A stretch of DNA of 30,137 nt from CAIKOD01 sp035543455 (GTDB taxonomy: Archaea; Halobacteriota; Methanomicrobia; Methanomicrobiales; Methanospirillaceae), in the NCBI GenBank assembly GCA_035543455.1, contig DATKKE010000036.1, positions 1 through 30,137 of the forward strand, in the 5' to 3' direction. How positions within the stretch are numbered: the first letter of the stretch is position 1; every line of letters begins with the position of its first letter. The position numbers were made by a program, and so were the translations under genes. A model generated the notes under the pieces. That model searched no databases, was not told where the DNA came from, and was given only the letters and a program-made list of their open reading frames with translations. Below are positions 14,597 through 22,310 of this stretch, one piece after another.

Positions 14597-15439
14597 ATGG
14601 GGATTTTTTCAATCCCGGCTTATAACAAGTCCGGTTTTAGTCTTGAGGATTCGGTGAGGTTCGGCGATTCCAAGATATCATATGGTATTACCTATTCCCG
14701 GAAGAGAAAAACCCTCGCAATTGTGCTCCATCGTCCCGGATATATCGAAGTAAAAGCCCCGGCAGGATTTTCATTGTCGTCTGTCCGGAAGGTAGTCCTC
14801 CGGAAATCACCGTGGATCCTGAAAAAACTGGCTGGTTTTGCCGATTCAACACCCCGTGCTGTTACCCGGGTTTATTCGTCAGGAGAATTATTCCATTACC
14901 TGGGCAATGAGATCTCCCTGAACATCATCCACGACGGCGACGGGGGGCCGGAAACAGGTCCTTTTAACGGAAATACAGGGGGAGGACCCGGCCGGAGGGT
15001 CCCGGGGGCGACAGATCCACCTGTGACACTCTGTGGAACCACCCTTGCTGTTTTTGTCCCCGGAACCGTATCCCGGCAGACTACCAGGGATTATGTTAAA
15101 AAACATGTAGTCGCCTGGTACCGGACCCATTCAGCCCTGTATATCGGTGACAGGATACGATATTTTTCATCTCTCCTTGGGATTCCCAGCCCTGAATTCA
15201 GGGTCAGAAATATCAGGAAGCGCTGGGGAAGCTGCAGTCATGATAACCATCTCAGTTTCAATATCAGGCTTATTATGGCGCCGGAAAACCAGATCGATTA
15301 TGTCGTACTTCATGAGATGTGCCATATATCGCATAAAGATCATCAGCCACAGTTCTGGTCAGAGGTTGGCCGGCATATGCCCGATTATAAGCAGAGGAAA
15401 GATCTGTTGAAACGGGAAGGATGGCAATATGTGCTCTGA
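14597..15439 (+). CDS. YgjP/DUF45-family metallopeptidase
   Basis: The 280-residue protein has the YgjP (DUF45) pattern. The N-terminal beta domain contains YSRKRKTLAIVLHRPGYIEVKAP, then RWGSCSHDNHLSFNIRLI (209-226), then the zinc motif H239-E-M-C-H243 with H249 in KDHQPQFW as third ligand, as in the M48/SprT-like fold. It should be a cytosolic zinc hydrolase; its substrate is unknown, although bacterial members often sit beside type I restriction genes. An unusual Gly/Pro-rich insert (about 112-142) separates the two halves, probably a flexible loop. The 15-codon lead before SVRFGDSKISYG also looks non-conserved. A poly-T element follows. Confidence 0.88.
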   Translation: MGIFSIPAYNKSGFSLEDSVRFGDSKISYGITYSRKRKTLAIVLHRPGYIEVKAPAGFSLSSVRKVVLRKSPWILKKLAGFADSTPRAVTRVYSSGELFHYLGNEISLNIIHDGDGGPETGPFNGNTGGGPGRRVPGATDPPVTLCGTTLAVFVPGTVSRQTTRDYVKKHVVAWYRTHSALYIGDRIRYFSSLLGIPSPEFRVRNIRKRWGSCSHDNHLSFNIRLIMAPENQIDYVVLHEMCHISHKDHQPQFWSEVGRHMPDYKQRKDLLKREGWQYVL

Positions 15440-15442
15440 ATC

Positions 15443-15458
15443 AAAAAAACGATTTTTT
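15443..15458. terminator. bidirectional A/T-run terminator
   Basis: Seven A followed by CGA and six T lie 4-19 nt after the metallopeptidase stop. The T run terminates plus-strand transcription, and the A run could serve the minus-strand zinc-ribbon gene ending at 15535. Confidence 0.5.
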
Positions 15459-15534
15459 CACCGGATGTACAGAACCATAAATGGTTTGTTTGACAGCCTG
15501 TTCCTGTTTATCGCACGTACCGAACGTGTGTTCA

Positions 15535-15729
15535 CTATCGCTGGCCTGGAGTCATGACGGTGCAATGTTTCTTGCACCGGGAACAGGTACCTTCTCTGGA
15601 TTCTTTGTAATAGCCGTTCGGCATGTTGTAGACTATTGAATTTTCTTTAGAGCAATCGGGACAGGTAAAACGGATAACATACCCGGACCTCGTCCCGTAA
15701 ACCTCAGGTTTTGCTGAACTGTTGATCAT
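15535..15729 (-). CDS. small zinc-ribbon protein
   Basis: From the ATG at 15729 the product is 64 residues, with FTCPDCSKEN and, 19 residues after the second cysteine, CSRCKKHC. This is a CxxC...CxxC zinc ribbon with an extra late cysteine. An in-frame ATG at 15822 would add 31 residues of low-complexity, basic sequence. That start fits the minus-strand TATA at 15895-15903 better, but it lacks ribbon-like conservation. No Shine-Dalgarno is clear for either. Function unknown; the fold suggests nucleic-acid or protein binding. Confidence 0.55.
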   Translation of the reverse strand: MINSSAKPEVYGTRSGYVIRFTCPDCSKENSIVYNMPNGYYKESREGTCSRCKKHCTVMTPGQR

Positions 15730-15894
15730 TTGGATACCATTTTGTTGTGATGTTTTTCGATGACAGATTGTCACAACCCAATCTGAATACCAACAAGCGC
15801 TGCGTTTTGTATGCACCGGCATACGTTGATGATGGAATTCGTTTCTCTGGATACCATCAAAAGGCGATTAAATTACCCAGATCGTTTCTGGCTG

Positions 15895-15903
15895 ATATAT
15901 ATA
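15895..15903 (-). promoter_or_regulatory. TATA box, probable promoter of the zinc-ribbon gene
   Basis: ATATATATA predicts a minus-strand start near 15873, leaving a leader of about 50 nt (start at 15822) or 144 nt (start at 15729). The 10-mer TGGATACCAT occurs twice in the leader region (15731-15740 and 15848-15857). A second TATA-like GTATATAGG lies at 15916-15924. Confidence 0.45.
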
Positions 15904-16007
15904 GGCTGGCTGACCGTATATAGGCGTGGTATCATTGCAGTCTATGGCGCTCATATCCGGCTCTGCTGTTATCGACCCGGATGAAAATTCGACGCCAGGT
16001 TATTTTT

Positions 16008-16400
16008 CTACACCTGGATACGGGCCGATGGATCCGCCTCCAGGATCCCGAACTCGTTTCCTTCTGCGTCGGTGCAATATGCAATATATCCTACCCCGGG
16101 AATCGGGGCCTTCGCCATGAGCACGTTTCCTCCGGCCTTCCTGATCCTTTCAATATACTCATCTACCGAAGGCACAGAAAACGTGATTATGATATGACCC
16201 GATCTGCCGGTTGCCACCCTGTCTGACCGCTTCCCAATCCCGCCGTCGATACCGGGTTCAGACTGGGATCCAGCGGTAACAAGCCAGTAATCCATCGGCC
16301 CTTCAAATTTGTTAATCTGCCAGCCGAATACACTATGATAAAATGTTACTGCTTTTTCAGGGTCGTCCGCAGCAATATCAAAATGAATTCCTTTCGGCAT
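16008..16400 (-). CDS. VOC (glyoxalase/bleomycin-resistance fold) protein
   Basis: The 130-residue protein has the two beta-alpha-beta-beta-beta modules of the vicinal-oxygen-chelate fold. The first opens with GIHFDIAADDPEKAVTFYHS and FGWQI; the second is IIITFSVPSVDEYIERIRKAGG, closing with YCTDAEGNEFGILEAD. H6 and E119 are placed as metal ligands of the glyoxalase type, but not all four expected ligands are evident, so catalysis is uncertain. Members include glyoxalase I, epimerases and antibiotic-binding proteins, and the substrate cannot be named. GGAAGGAA precedes the ATG. It is transcribed alone, divergently from the DUF6125-like gene. Confidence 0.88.
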   Translation of the reverse strand: MPKGIHFDIAADDPEKAVTFYHSVFGWQINKFEGPMDYWLVTAGSQSEPGIDGGIGKRSDRVATGRSGHIIITFSVPSVDEYIERIRKAGGNVLMAKAPIPGVGYIAYCTDAEGNEFGILEADPSARIQV

Positions 16401-16629
16401 TTTTTCCTTCCGCCATGTTATAATCAGATTCTGCTCACACGATGTATAAGAACCTGACGCCGGTGCCTGGATGCAAACTGAGATTACCAGTCCCTAGGAT
16501 CCGGTAATTTCAAGGGAGGCGATGCACCGAAGGGGTTTAAGAAATTACCATGTCGTTTCAGCCACCGCCCGGAAATCAGGGAGTAACAATATCATGCGGG
16601 ACTGACGACTATCTGTATTACAGGATGGG

Positions 16630-16641
16630 GTGACTGGTCAC
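16630..16641 (+). promoter_or_regulatory. short inverted repeat before the DUF6125-like gene
   Basis: GTGAC-TG-GTCAC ends 22 nt before the ATG at 16664. It could be an operator half-site pair or a small leader hairpin; there is no clear TATA box or Shine-Dalgarno between it and the gene. Confidence 0.3.
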
Positions 16642-16663
16642 GGACCTTGAAATTTTCGATACC

Positions 16664-17152
16664 ATGATGGATGATGAAAAGAAGCGTTATCTGGAATTTC
16701 TTCTATGGCATTACCGTGTCGTGGATGCGTTCTGGTTCATATATACCGCCGAAGAATACGGCCAACCTGTTGCAGAAACCCTCAATGAACGGGTCTGGGG
16801 ACGTGTTGCAGGGATGGCCGCCCGTGACATCATTGAAAGGTTTTCCATACGCGAAAAGGGACTTAAGGGGTTTGTTAAGGCTCTCAGGCATTTTCCCTGG
16901 GCCCTGATTGTCGGTTACGATATAGAGGAACGCCCCGGTGAGGTGGTTATCACCGTTCCGTCATGCCCGTCACAGGAAGCGAGGTTGCAACGGGGCCTCG
17001 GCGAATATGTCTGCCGGGAGATGCACAGGGCTGAATTTACCGGGTTTGCAAAGGTAATTGATCCTGATATCCAGGTTGAATGCATTTTTGCACCCCCGGA
17101 TCCTCATCCTCCCGCGGTCTTCTGCCAATGGCGGTTCACGGTACGGAAGTGA
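16664..17152 (+). CDS. DUF6125-like protein
   Basis: The 162-residue soluble protein opens with a helical part (FLLWHYRVVDAFWFIYTAEEYG, then LNERVWGRVAGMAARDI) and ends with an alpha/beta part carrying four cysteines: CPSQEARLQRG, EYVCREMH, VECIFAPPDPHPPAVFCQW. Both the opening 'worker' helix with AEEYG and the closing CxxxPPD...CxW agree with my memory of DUF6125, a family of unknown function in anaerobes. The grouped cysteines could hold a metal or Fe-S cluster. An in-frame stop at 16631 limits the start to the ATG pair at 16664/16667. Possibly a stand-alone transcript. Confidence 0.65.
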   Translation: MMDDEKKRYLEFLLWHYRVVDAFWFIYTAEEYGQPVAETLNERVWGRVAGMAARDIIERFSIREKGLKGFVKALRHFPWALIVGYDIEERPGEVVITVPSCPSQEARLQRGLGEYVCREMHRAEFTGFAKVIDPDIQVECIFAPPDPHPPAVFCQWRFTVRK

Positions 17153-17180
17153 AACCGGTTTGGCTGTTGCAAGACCACCG

Positions 17181-17190
17181 TATTTTAATA
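17181..17190 (+). promoter_or_regulatory. TATA box of the dCMP deaminase gene
   Basis: TATTTTAATA is centred about 30 nt before the ATG at 17216, implying a leader of only a few nucleotides. Confidence 0.5.
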
Positions 17191-17215
17191 CCGATCTCTC
17201 CAAAGTCTTTCTCTG

Positions 17216-17701
17216 ATGCGGACTAACAGGCACACCTATTTCCTTGACCTTGCCATACGCTGCGCCCACCAGGGCACCTGTCTCCGGCGAAATTTCGGGG
17301 CTATCATCGTAGACGAATATAACACCATCGTATCCACAGGTTACACCGGGGCGCCGCGAAAACAGATGGACTGCACCGAACTGAACAAATGCTGGAGGCA
17401 GGAGCATAACATTCCCTCAGGTTCAAATTATGAACGGTGCAGGAGCGTGCACGCCGAGATGAACGCCCTTATCCAGGCCGGAAAAATGGCGAGAGGCTGT
17501 ACACTTTATCTTGCGGGTTTCGAGGTCGGGACCGGTGAGCTTACGCGGATCTGGCCTTGTTTCCTCTGCTCGAAAATGATCGTCAACAGCGGCATCGGCA
17601 ATGTCATCATGCGAACGGGGGATGCCGAATACAGGGAAATGGACCCGATGGTACTCTACCAGATGAGGCACAGGGAATCACTTGGTGACGAAGGAAAATA
17701 A
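17216..17701 (+). CDS. deoxycytidylate (dCMP) deaminase family
   Basis: The 161-residue zinc hydrolase is of the cytidine deaminase fold. It has the catalytic H79-A-E81 motif in SVHAEMNAL and the zinc-binding P114-C115-x2-C118 in WPCFLCSK. The N-terminal region (GAIIVDEYNTIVSTGYTGAPR) and an inserted Cys-rich loop (C53, C59, C75) match dCMP deaminases, where the insert holds a second zinc. The reaction is dCMP to dUMP plus ammonia, feeding thymidylate synthesis. Other members such as ComE-type proteins share the motif, but length and insert favour dCMP. The following hydrolase gene starts 40 nt downstream and is probably in the same transcript. Confidence 0.88.
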   Translation: MRTNRHTYFLDLAIRCAHQGTCLRRNFGAIIVDEYNTIVSTGYTGAPRKQMDCTELNKCWRQEHNIPSGSNYERCRSVHAEMNALIQAGKMARGCTLYLAGFEVGTGELTRIWPCFLCSKMIVNSGIGNVIMRTGDAEYREMDPMVLYQMRHRESLGDEGK

Positions 17702-17741
17702 AACCCGGAAAAGATCCCGGATCCGGGGGATCTCTTCTCAT

Positions 17742-18614
17742 ATGAAAGCTGAAGCAATTCAACAGACGGCAATAATCCGGCAGGCACTGCAACCTGTACC
17801 TGCCATCCTTGTACATGGCTGGAAGAGCCATCCTGGTGTGTGGAAACGACTTGTCTCCCGGTTGGATCAGGAGGCGATACCGTCATGGATATTCGACCAC
17901 AGCGAACATACAGGAGTCCCCCTTGAAGGAATATCCCTGCTATTACGCGATTATATCAGGGATAAAAGAAGTATGGGTCATTATACGGGCCCTGTCGATA
18001 TCGTCTGCCATTCCATGGGTACCTGCATTGCCCGCTACCTGCTGGAAGTTCTCGACCGTGACGAGAGATCCGAATCCGTAAACCAGCTCATCGGTATCGG
18101 TCCACCCAATAACGGTTCGGCGATGGCAGAGTTATTTAACCATCCGGTCTTCGGCCCCCGTGTCATCGACCGGCTGGCAGGGGTTTTCGTTCCCGGGGAG
18201 TATAACCCTGATGAGGACACGATTGTGCAGCAGTTCCGCCCCGGAAGCAGGGTCATGGACGAGTTACGGAATGCCGGGATCAGGGAAGATATCACCTACA
18301 GGATACTGCTTACCGCGAATAAGACCGCAGATCCAGGTTTTTTCCCTCCTTTCGATGGGAAGACATGGGAATTTTCAGGCACCGGGACATTCAGCCCGAC
18401 ATATCTCGGCGACGGGATCGTGCCTCACTCCGATTCTGTGATGAAAGGGGCAATAGTTGAAATCCTGCCAAAGGATCCGGGTATACTGGAACATTCCGGA
18501 GATCGGTACTGCCATACCAGGCTGCCGGGAAATCCCGAGGTCGTTGAAACAGTTGTAGGCTATCTGAAAAAGGACCTGAGCAGGGGCCCTGGCCAGGAAA
18601 CCAGTTCCAGGTAA
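17742..18614 (+). CDS. alpha/beta hydrolase, lipase/esterase-like
   Basis: The 290-residue protein has the alpha/beta hydrolase pattern. AILVHGWKSHPGVW (21-34) supplies the oxyanion region, DIVCHSMGTCIARYLL (86-101) carries nucleophile S91, D224 lies in YLGDGIVPHSDS, and H258 in YCHTRLPGN completes the triad. The elbow reads C-H-S-M-G instead of the usual G-x-S-x-G. PPNNGSAMAELF resembles lipase-like proteins acting on lipid or ester substrates. There is no signal peptide, so it is cytosolic. The ATG at 17742 is chosen; TTG/GTG starts at 17682/17685 would add about 20 basic residues and overlap the deaminase gene. It converges with the CDGSH gene, 16 nt away. Confidence 0.85.
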   Translation: MKAEAIQQTAIIRQALQPVPAILVHGWKSHPGVWKRLVSRLDQEAIPSWIFDHSEHTGVPLEGISLLLRDYIRDKRSMGHYTGPVDIVCHSMGTCIARYLLEVLDRDERSESVNQLIGIGPPNNGSAMAELFNHPVFGPRVIDRLAGVFVPGEYNPDEDTIVQQFRPGSRVMDELRNAGIREDITYRILLTANKTADPGFFPPFDGKTWEFSGTGTFSPTYLGDGIVPHSDSVMKGAIVEILPKDPGILEHSGDRYCHTRLPGNPEVVETVVGYLKKDLSRGPGQETSSR

Positions 18615-18630
18615 AAAATATATCGCGATC

Positions 18631-19314
18631 TTATTTTTGCAGGTGACTTCCGTCACAAAACGGCTTGTTGCGGGAGCGCCCGCACCGGCAAAGCGTAACG
18701 CGGTTCCGGACCTCGTATTCAAACCCATCGGCGGAGATGACTGGAACTCCCCCGCGGACCCACAGAGGCCCCTCGTTTCCCACCCCTGGACCTTCCACAA
18801 TACCAATCGATTTTAGAAAGATAGGTTCGACAGGTTTTCCTGATTCACGGTCCCAGATTACAAGCCTCCCGGAATGACAATCCGCGGCCGTTCTGATTGC
18901 GGCCTTTTTCAAATCCGGATCGGCTGACTCTTCAACTGTCTCCCAGATCCCCCGGCCCCTGACACAAAACCTGGCATGGGAACAAAATCCCGGTGCATCC
19001 GATAACCTGATATCAGGACCTTCCGTCCACCCCGCCCTTTCAAGGGAGGGGACGCGGCTGGCATTTTCGGTCCCGTCAAAATGGTTTTTCAGGTGAGTGC
19101 CGTCACAGAAGGGTTTAGTACGGGAACCACCACAACGGCAGAGTGCATAGGTATCGTGTACCGGGAATTTCTCTCCTTCGCGCCATCTGACAGGTTCTCC
19201 GTTCCGGTCACAGACGAGGATCTGTTTTGAAAGCGGAATCCTGCCAAAAACCAGGTACGGACCGTTCCTTGCAACCCTTATCTGCTGTATCGTAATGTCA
19301 GGATCTTCCACCAT
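18631..19314 (-). CDS. double CDGSH-type iron-sulfur protein
   Basis: The 227-residue protein carries two CDGSH motifs: C59-x-C61-...-C70-D-G-T-H74 and C209-x-C211-...-C220-D-G-S-H224. Each binds a [2Fe-2S] cluster with three Cys and one His ligand. Between them is a third Cys-containing module (C111, C117, C146, in FCSHARFC and ADCHSGRLVIWD) of the type associated with divergent 4Fe-4S or Fer4_19 domains. Electron transfer or Fe-S handling is likely; the partner is unknown. The ATG at 19314 (AGGA 14 nt upstream) is preferred because upstream residues from 19401 look non-conserved. It is convergent with the hydrolase gene. Confidence 0.88.
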   Translation of the reverse strand: MVEDPDITIQQIRVARNGPYLVFGRIPLSKQILVCDRNGEPVRWREGEKFPVHDTYALCRCGGSRTKPFCDGTHLKNHFDGTENASRVPSLERAGWTEGPDIRLSDAPGFCSHARFCVRGRGIWETVEESADPDLKKAAIRTAADCHSGRLVIWDRESGKPVEPIFLKSIGIVEGPGVGNEGPLWVRGGVPVISADGFEYEVRNRVTLCRCGRSRNKPFCDGSHLQK

Positions 19315-19716
19315 AGATGTTCTGCTTCCTGGGTAGTAGGGTTTTTCCCCGGTATCATTCCTAAAGAATGATCCCACACCGGACCACGTCCAGGTCAGCA
19401 TATAAACTCAACAGGTATTTTGAGGCCCTGGCAGGTAATTCCTGTAAATCCAGCTCTGAATGGGAGCTATGTGGTAAGACGAGTATAATTATGGCAATCC
19501 TGATTCTATAAAACCAGACGTTCAAAAAAAGCAATTTCGTCCCGGGGCGGTAATAAACCAACGTCTCGTTAATCCGGGCATCGATCAGCCGGACATACTA
19601 TTGTACCCCGGGTTGACCGGTCACTATCGGATGCAGGTTCACCGGGAGTCATACGGATTCGATATTTCCTGGTGTCTTTATTCTGCTGGGGGAACATTGA
19701 AAAACAGAAAAAAAAT
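19315..19716. other. gene-free interval
   Basis: These 402 bp lie between two minus-strand genes. The only long frame is the possible 29-residue N-terminal extension of the CDGSH gene, up to an ATG at 19401. I see no strong repeat, RNA or further gene. Confidence 0.5.
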
Positions 19717-20205
19717 TTACCTGACCATGAAGGTAATCCCAAACATTGTTTCATTCCCGGTGATGGGTTCCCATGATCGTTTGTATATCGCCGAGACCTC
19801 CTGTGTGCCGGTTCCGGTAGCAGCAATCTCCCAGATATGGGTGCCTCCTGAACCCACAAGCGTCCCGGTTTTGTCTGACGGGACGTACCTATCGCCTGTT
19901 ATGGTTAGGCCAGGGGTTGTCGTAAGGTTCCACTGGAACCCGGTGGTCGGGTTTTCCGGAAGTTTCAGCGTGATGGTATTTCCCTGGTTTACAGAGACCG
20001 TAGCATTGTTTTGTTCCTCCGTTATCACGAGATGCCCGACCTGTACGGCCGTTCCCGAAGGGCTCGGCAGAGGTGTTTTTTCCGGCATGATGATCTGGTC
20101 CTTTCCTGTACAACCTGCTACCATTATGCTCGCGATACAAAGTATACAAATAGCAGGGACCGCAAAATATCTTTTCACTGTCACGGGGACTTCACCCGAT
20201 CTCAT
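19717..20205 (-). CDS. chagasin-like (I42) cysteine-protease inhibitor, lipoprotein
   Basis: The 162-residue protein begins with a signal peptide ending in a lipobox (IMVAGC, C32), so it is probably lipid-anchored outside the membrane. The mature part has the three binding loops of the chagasin family: NPTTGF (85-90), GSGG (118-121) and RSWEP (143-147, normally R-P-W). Chagasins block papain-family cysteine proteases by inserting these loops in the active site. A Pro/Thr/Ser linker (about 40-52) joins anchor and domain. The ATG at 20205 has AGGAT upstream. No protease is encoded nearby, so the target may be external or elsewhere in the genome. Confidence 0.9.
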   Translation of the reverse strand: MRSGEVPVTVKRYFAVPAICILCIASIMVAGCTGKDQIIMPEKTPLPSPSGTAVQVGHLVITEEQNNATVSVNQGNTITLKLPENPTTGFQWNLTTTPGLTITGDRYVPSDKTGTLVGSGGTHIWEIAATGTGTQEVSAIYKRSWEPITGNETMFGITFMVR

Positions 20206-20292
20206 AATAGTATCCTGAATTATTTAATTCCCGGGTAAACTGCGAAATTATTCGAAGTAATCGGTTGTTTTATGGGTTTGCCAATGCAACCA

Positions 20293-21354
20293 TCAGGTTT
20301 CGGAAGCCGCATCCCGAAACCTGAAGGCCCCTTCCGGTGCGAATATAACAAACCGGGCCCCTTCTCCATATATACCCTCTTCTTTTATCGTGAGTCCCGT
20401 GATTGCGAGGATCTCCCGGCTCAGGAACAAACCAAAGCCGGTATTTTTTCCAACACCCTTCAGGAAGATCTGTTCTTTCATATTTTCCGGAATTCCATCA
20501 CCGTCATCTTCATAAATAAGTGCCATTCCATTCATGGATTTTCCGGAAGAGAACCGTATTTCCGTAACATGCCCCCCGTGCTGAATTGAATTATCAATAA
20601 GATTTCCATAGATTTTTTCAAGCATCGGATCGGCATATAATTCAAGGTTATTCAGTTTTATGGTAAATTTTATGCCTGCGTACTGAGATTTTCCGGTGAA
20701 CAATACGATATTCCCCGCTACATTCTGCCATTCCGGGGCGTGAATGCCGATCTCTTCGTAATCCTTGGTGAACGCAATCTGGCGCCGTATCGTATTGGCG
20801 GCCTCCAGTTCCTTTGTCGCAAATCCAAGGATCTCCGGATCGACGGCCTGGTCTCTCGATAGTTCGAGGTATCCGATAAGTATCGTCAGCTGGTTCAGAA
20901 TGTCGTGGCGGGTAATGCTCGATAACAGGTTCAGCTTTTTGTTTGCCACCTCGAAGGCATTTTGTGAACTTTTCATCATGAGATTTTGTTCCTTTAACCG
21001 GTCGCGATAGAGATTCATTTGTTCGACAATCGTCCCGACTACGACGGCAACAAGGATCAGCATCCCGACGCTGACAACCGATTCGAACGAAACGGTTCGA
21101 TTGATCAGGAATGAATTAAGGATCTGGAGGCCGCCGAACAGTACTGCAACGTATATGACCTTCCTTTCATACCAAAGCCCTCCAATGACGATAATTAGGT
21201 AAAAAAACTGGCTATATGCGGCGGGCATCTTCAGGTAAAAATGAATGGCCAGCTCCAGGAAAAGACCGGTGGCAACCAGAAGGGCAAATACAAAGGGTTT
21301 TGCGCTGCTGGATCTTGTCCACCAGGATTCAGGGATATCCGGTTCCGTAAGCAT
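20293..21354 (-). CDS. membrane sensor histidine kinase
   Basis: The 353-residue protein has four N-terminal helices (about 20-42, 48-62, 64-84, 90-112) with little between them, so it probably senses within or at the membrane. A coiled coil (113-145) follows, then the phospho-acceptor SSITRHDILNQLT (H150) and a HATPase domain with N-box NLIDNSIQHGG (251-261), DDGDGIPE (283-290) and GFGLFLS (306-312). The H-box form RHD is typical of archaeal kinases. No response regulator is adjacent. The ATG at 21354 follows a G-rich tract that can serve as Shine-Dalgarno; a TTG at 21366 would add four residues. It lies 300 bp from the RsbW-like gene on the same strand. Confidence 0.9.
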   Translation of the reverse strand: MLTEPDIPESWWTRSSSAKPFVFALLVATGLFLELAIHFYLKMPAAYSQFFYLIIVIGGLWYERKVIYVAVLFGGLQILNSFLINRTVSFESVVSVGMLILVAVVVGTIVEQMNLYRDRLKEQNLMMKSSQNAFEVANKKLNLLSSITRHDILNQLTILIGYLELSRDQAVDPEILGFATKELEAANTIRRQIAFTKDYEEIGIHAPEWQNVAGNIVLFTGKSQYAGIKFTIKLNNLELYADPMLEKIYGNLIDNSIQHGGHVTEIRFSSGKSMNGMALIYEDDGDGIPENMKEQIFLKGVGKNTGFGLFLSREILAITGLTIKEEGIYGEGARFVIFAPEGAFRFRDAASET

Positions 21355-21654
21355 CGCCCCCCCCAAGTCGACTAGATACCTGTAAAGAATGATTGCTGTC
21401 CTGCAGACATTAATATTTTCCCCAAAAATCAGGGGGTTTGTTAAAATAATACTGTTCAGTGGTGTAAATTTTCTTTCCGAAGATGAAGTTAAAACACCTC
21501 AACAATCGGACAGGTTACCGGATTAACTCAGTTTAATGTAACCGCTGCACACTCATCGTGTCAGGAAGCGGTAAATTGTTCATCTTTAAAAAATGGGAAG
21601 CACATTCACCGGGTGCAAAACCCCAACAAATTCTCCCGTATGGCATTCCGATAC
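21355..21654. other. intergenic region between two kinase genes
   Basis: No gene is supported in these 300 bp. AT-rich stretches (for example TTAAAATAATA near 21439-21449, TATA-like on the minus strand) could form the promoter of the histidine kinase. Confidence 0.4.
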
Positions 21655-22092
21655 CTATGATTCCTGATCGTATCGGTTTCTTATCAATTTTACGAGATGG
21701 AGAATATTCGTCCGGCCATCCCGCCGGTACATGATTTTGTCCATTACATTCCTGATCAGTATTATGCCGAGCCCGCCCGGAACACGTTCGGATATATCTC
21801 CTTCCTGTGTCTTCGGTTCAAAGGTGGTAGGATCGAAAGGTGTTCCCTGGTCCTCGATGGTCATCTCAACCCGATCCGGACGGAGTTGAACGACGATATG
21901 GATCGTCCCGGTGCCTCCACCACCGTATCCGTGAAGGATACTGTTCGTTACTACCTCGTCCACGGCAAGTTCGATATCGCTGATCAGGTCCACGGAGACG
22001 TTGTTTTGCCGGAGGAGAATCCCGATCCCATCCAGTATTTCAGTTAAAGCAGGAATCTCCGCGCTTATGGTGAATTCAGCCCGACCTGGCAT
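21655..22092 (-). CDS. RsbW/SpoIIAB-like serine kinase (anti-sigma family)
   Basis: This 145-residue protein is a stand-alone HATPase_c_2 domain of the GHKL fold: ELAVDEVVTNSILHGYG (41-57, N-box with N50), EDQGTPFDP (80-88, G1 box) and PGGLGIILIRN (106-115, G2 box). In bacteria such proteins bind sigma factors and phosphorylate a STAS antagonist on serine. Archaea lack sigma factors, so the bound partner must differ. There is no membrane segment. The likely substrate, a STAS protein, is encoded divergently 218 bp away. Start at the ATG of 22092; an earlier one is not seen. Confidence 0.9.
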   Translation of the reverse strand: MPGRAEFTISAEIPALTEILDGIGILLRQNNVSVDLISDIELAVDEVVTNSILHGYGGGGTGTIHIVVQLRPDRVEMTIEDQGTPFDPTTFEPKTQEGDISERVPGGLGIILIRNVMDKIMYRRDGRTNILHLVKLIRNRYDQES

Positions 22093-22260
22093 GTATGACC
22101 TTCCCCCGGACTATGCAATTATTGTTTGTTTATGTGCCGAGTGCCCTGATAACGATGATGGTGCGATCATTGGGCTGCGGGCATCCCCAAGAAAATAATA
22201 CGACCACATCCGGGACGGCATTCATAATTTTACCTGCATTAATACCAGGCGATCATAATG

Positions 22261-22310
22261 GTCTTATAAGTATCCGGGTAGTACCACTACAGAAGACATA
22301 GGAGATAATT
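22261..22310 (+). promoter_or_regulatory. promoter and ribosome-binding site of the STAS operon
   Basis: GTCTTATAAG (from 22261) is a good TATA box predicting a start near 22290. AGGAG (22300-22304) stands 6 nt before the ATG at 22311. The 218-bp divergent interval may control both the kinase and its antagonist. Confidence 0.5.

Noticed and set aside
18375..18806. 143-codon minus-strand frame
   Set aside because: It spans the 3' ends of the hydrolase and CDGSH genes in the wrong frames; both real genes have complete motifs.
19601..20218. 205-codon plus-strand frame over the chagasin-like gene
   Set aside because: It is antisense to a gene with a lipobox and three family loops; its own translation shows no recognisable domain.
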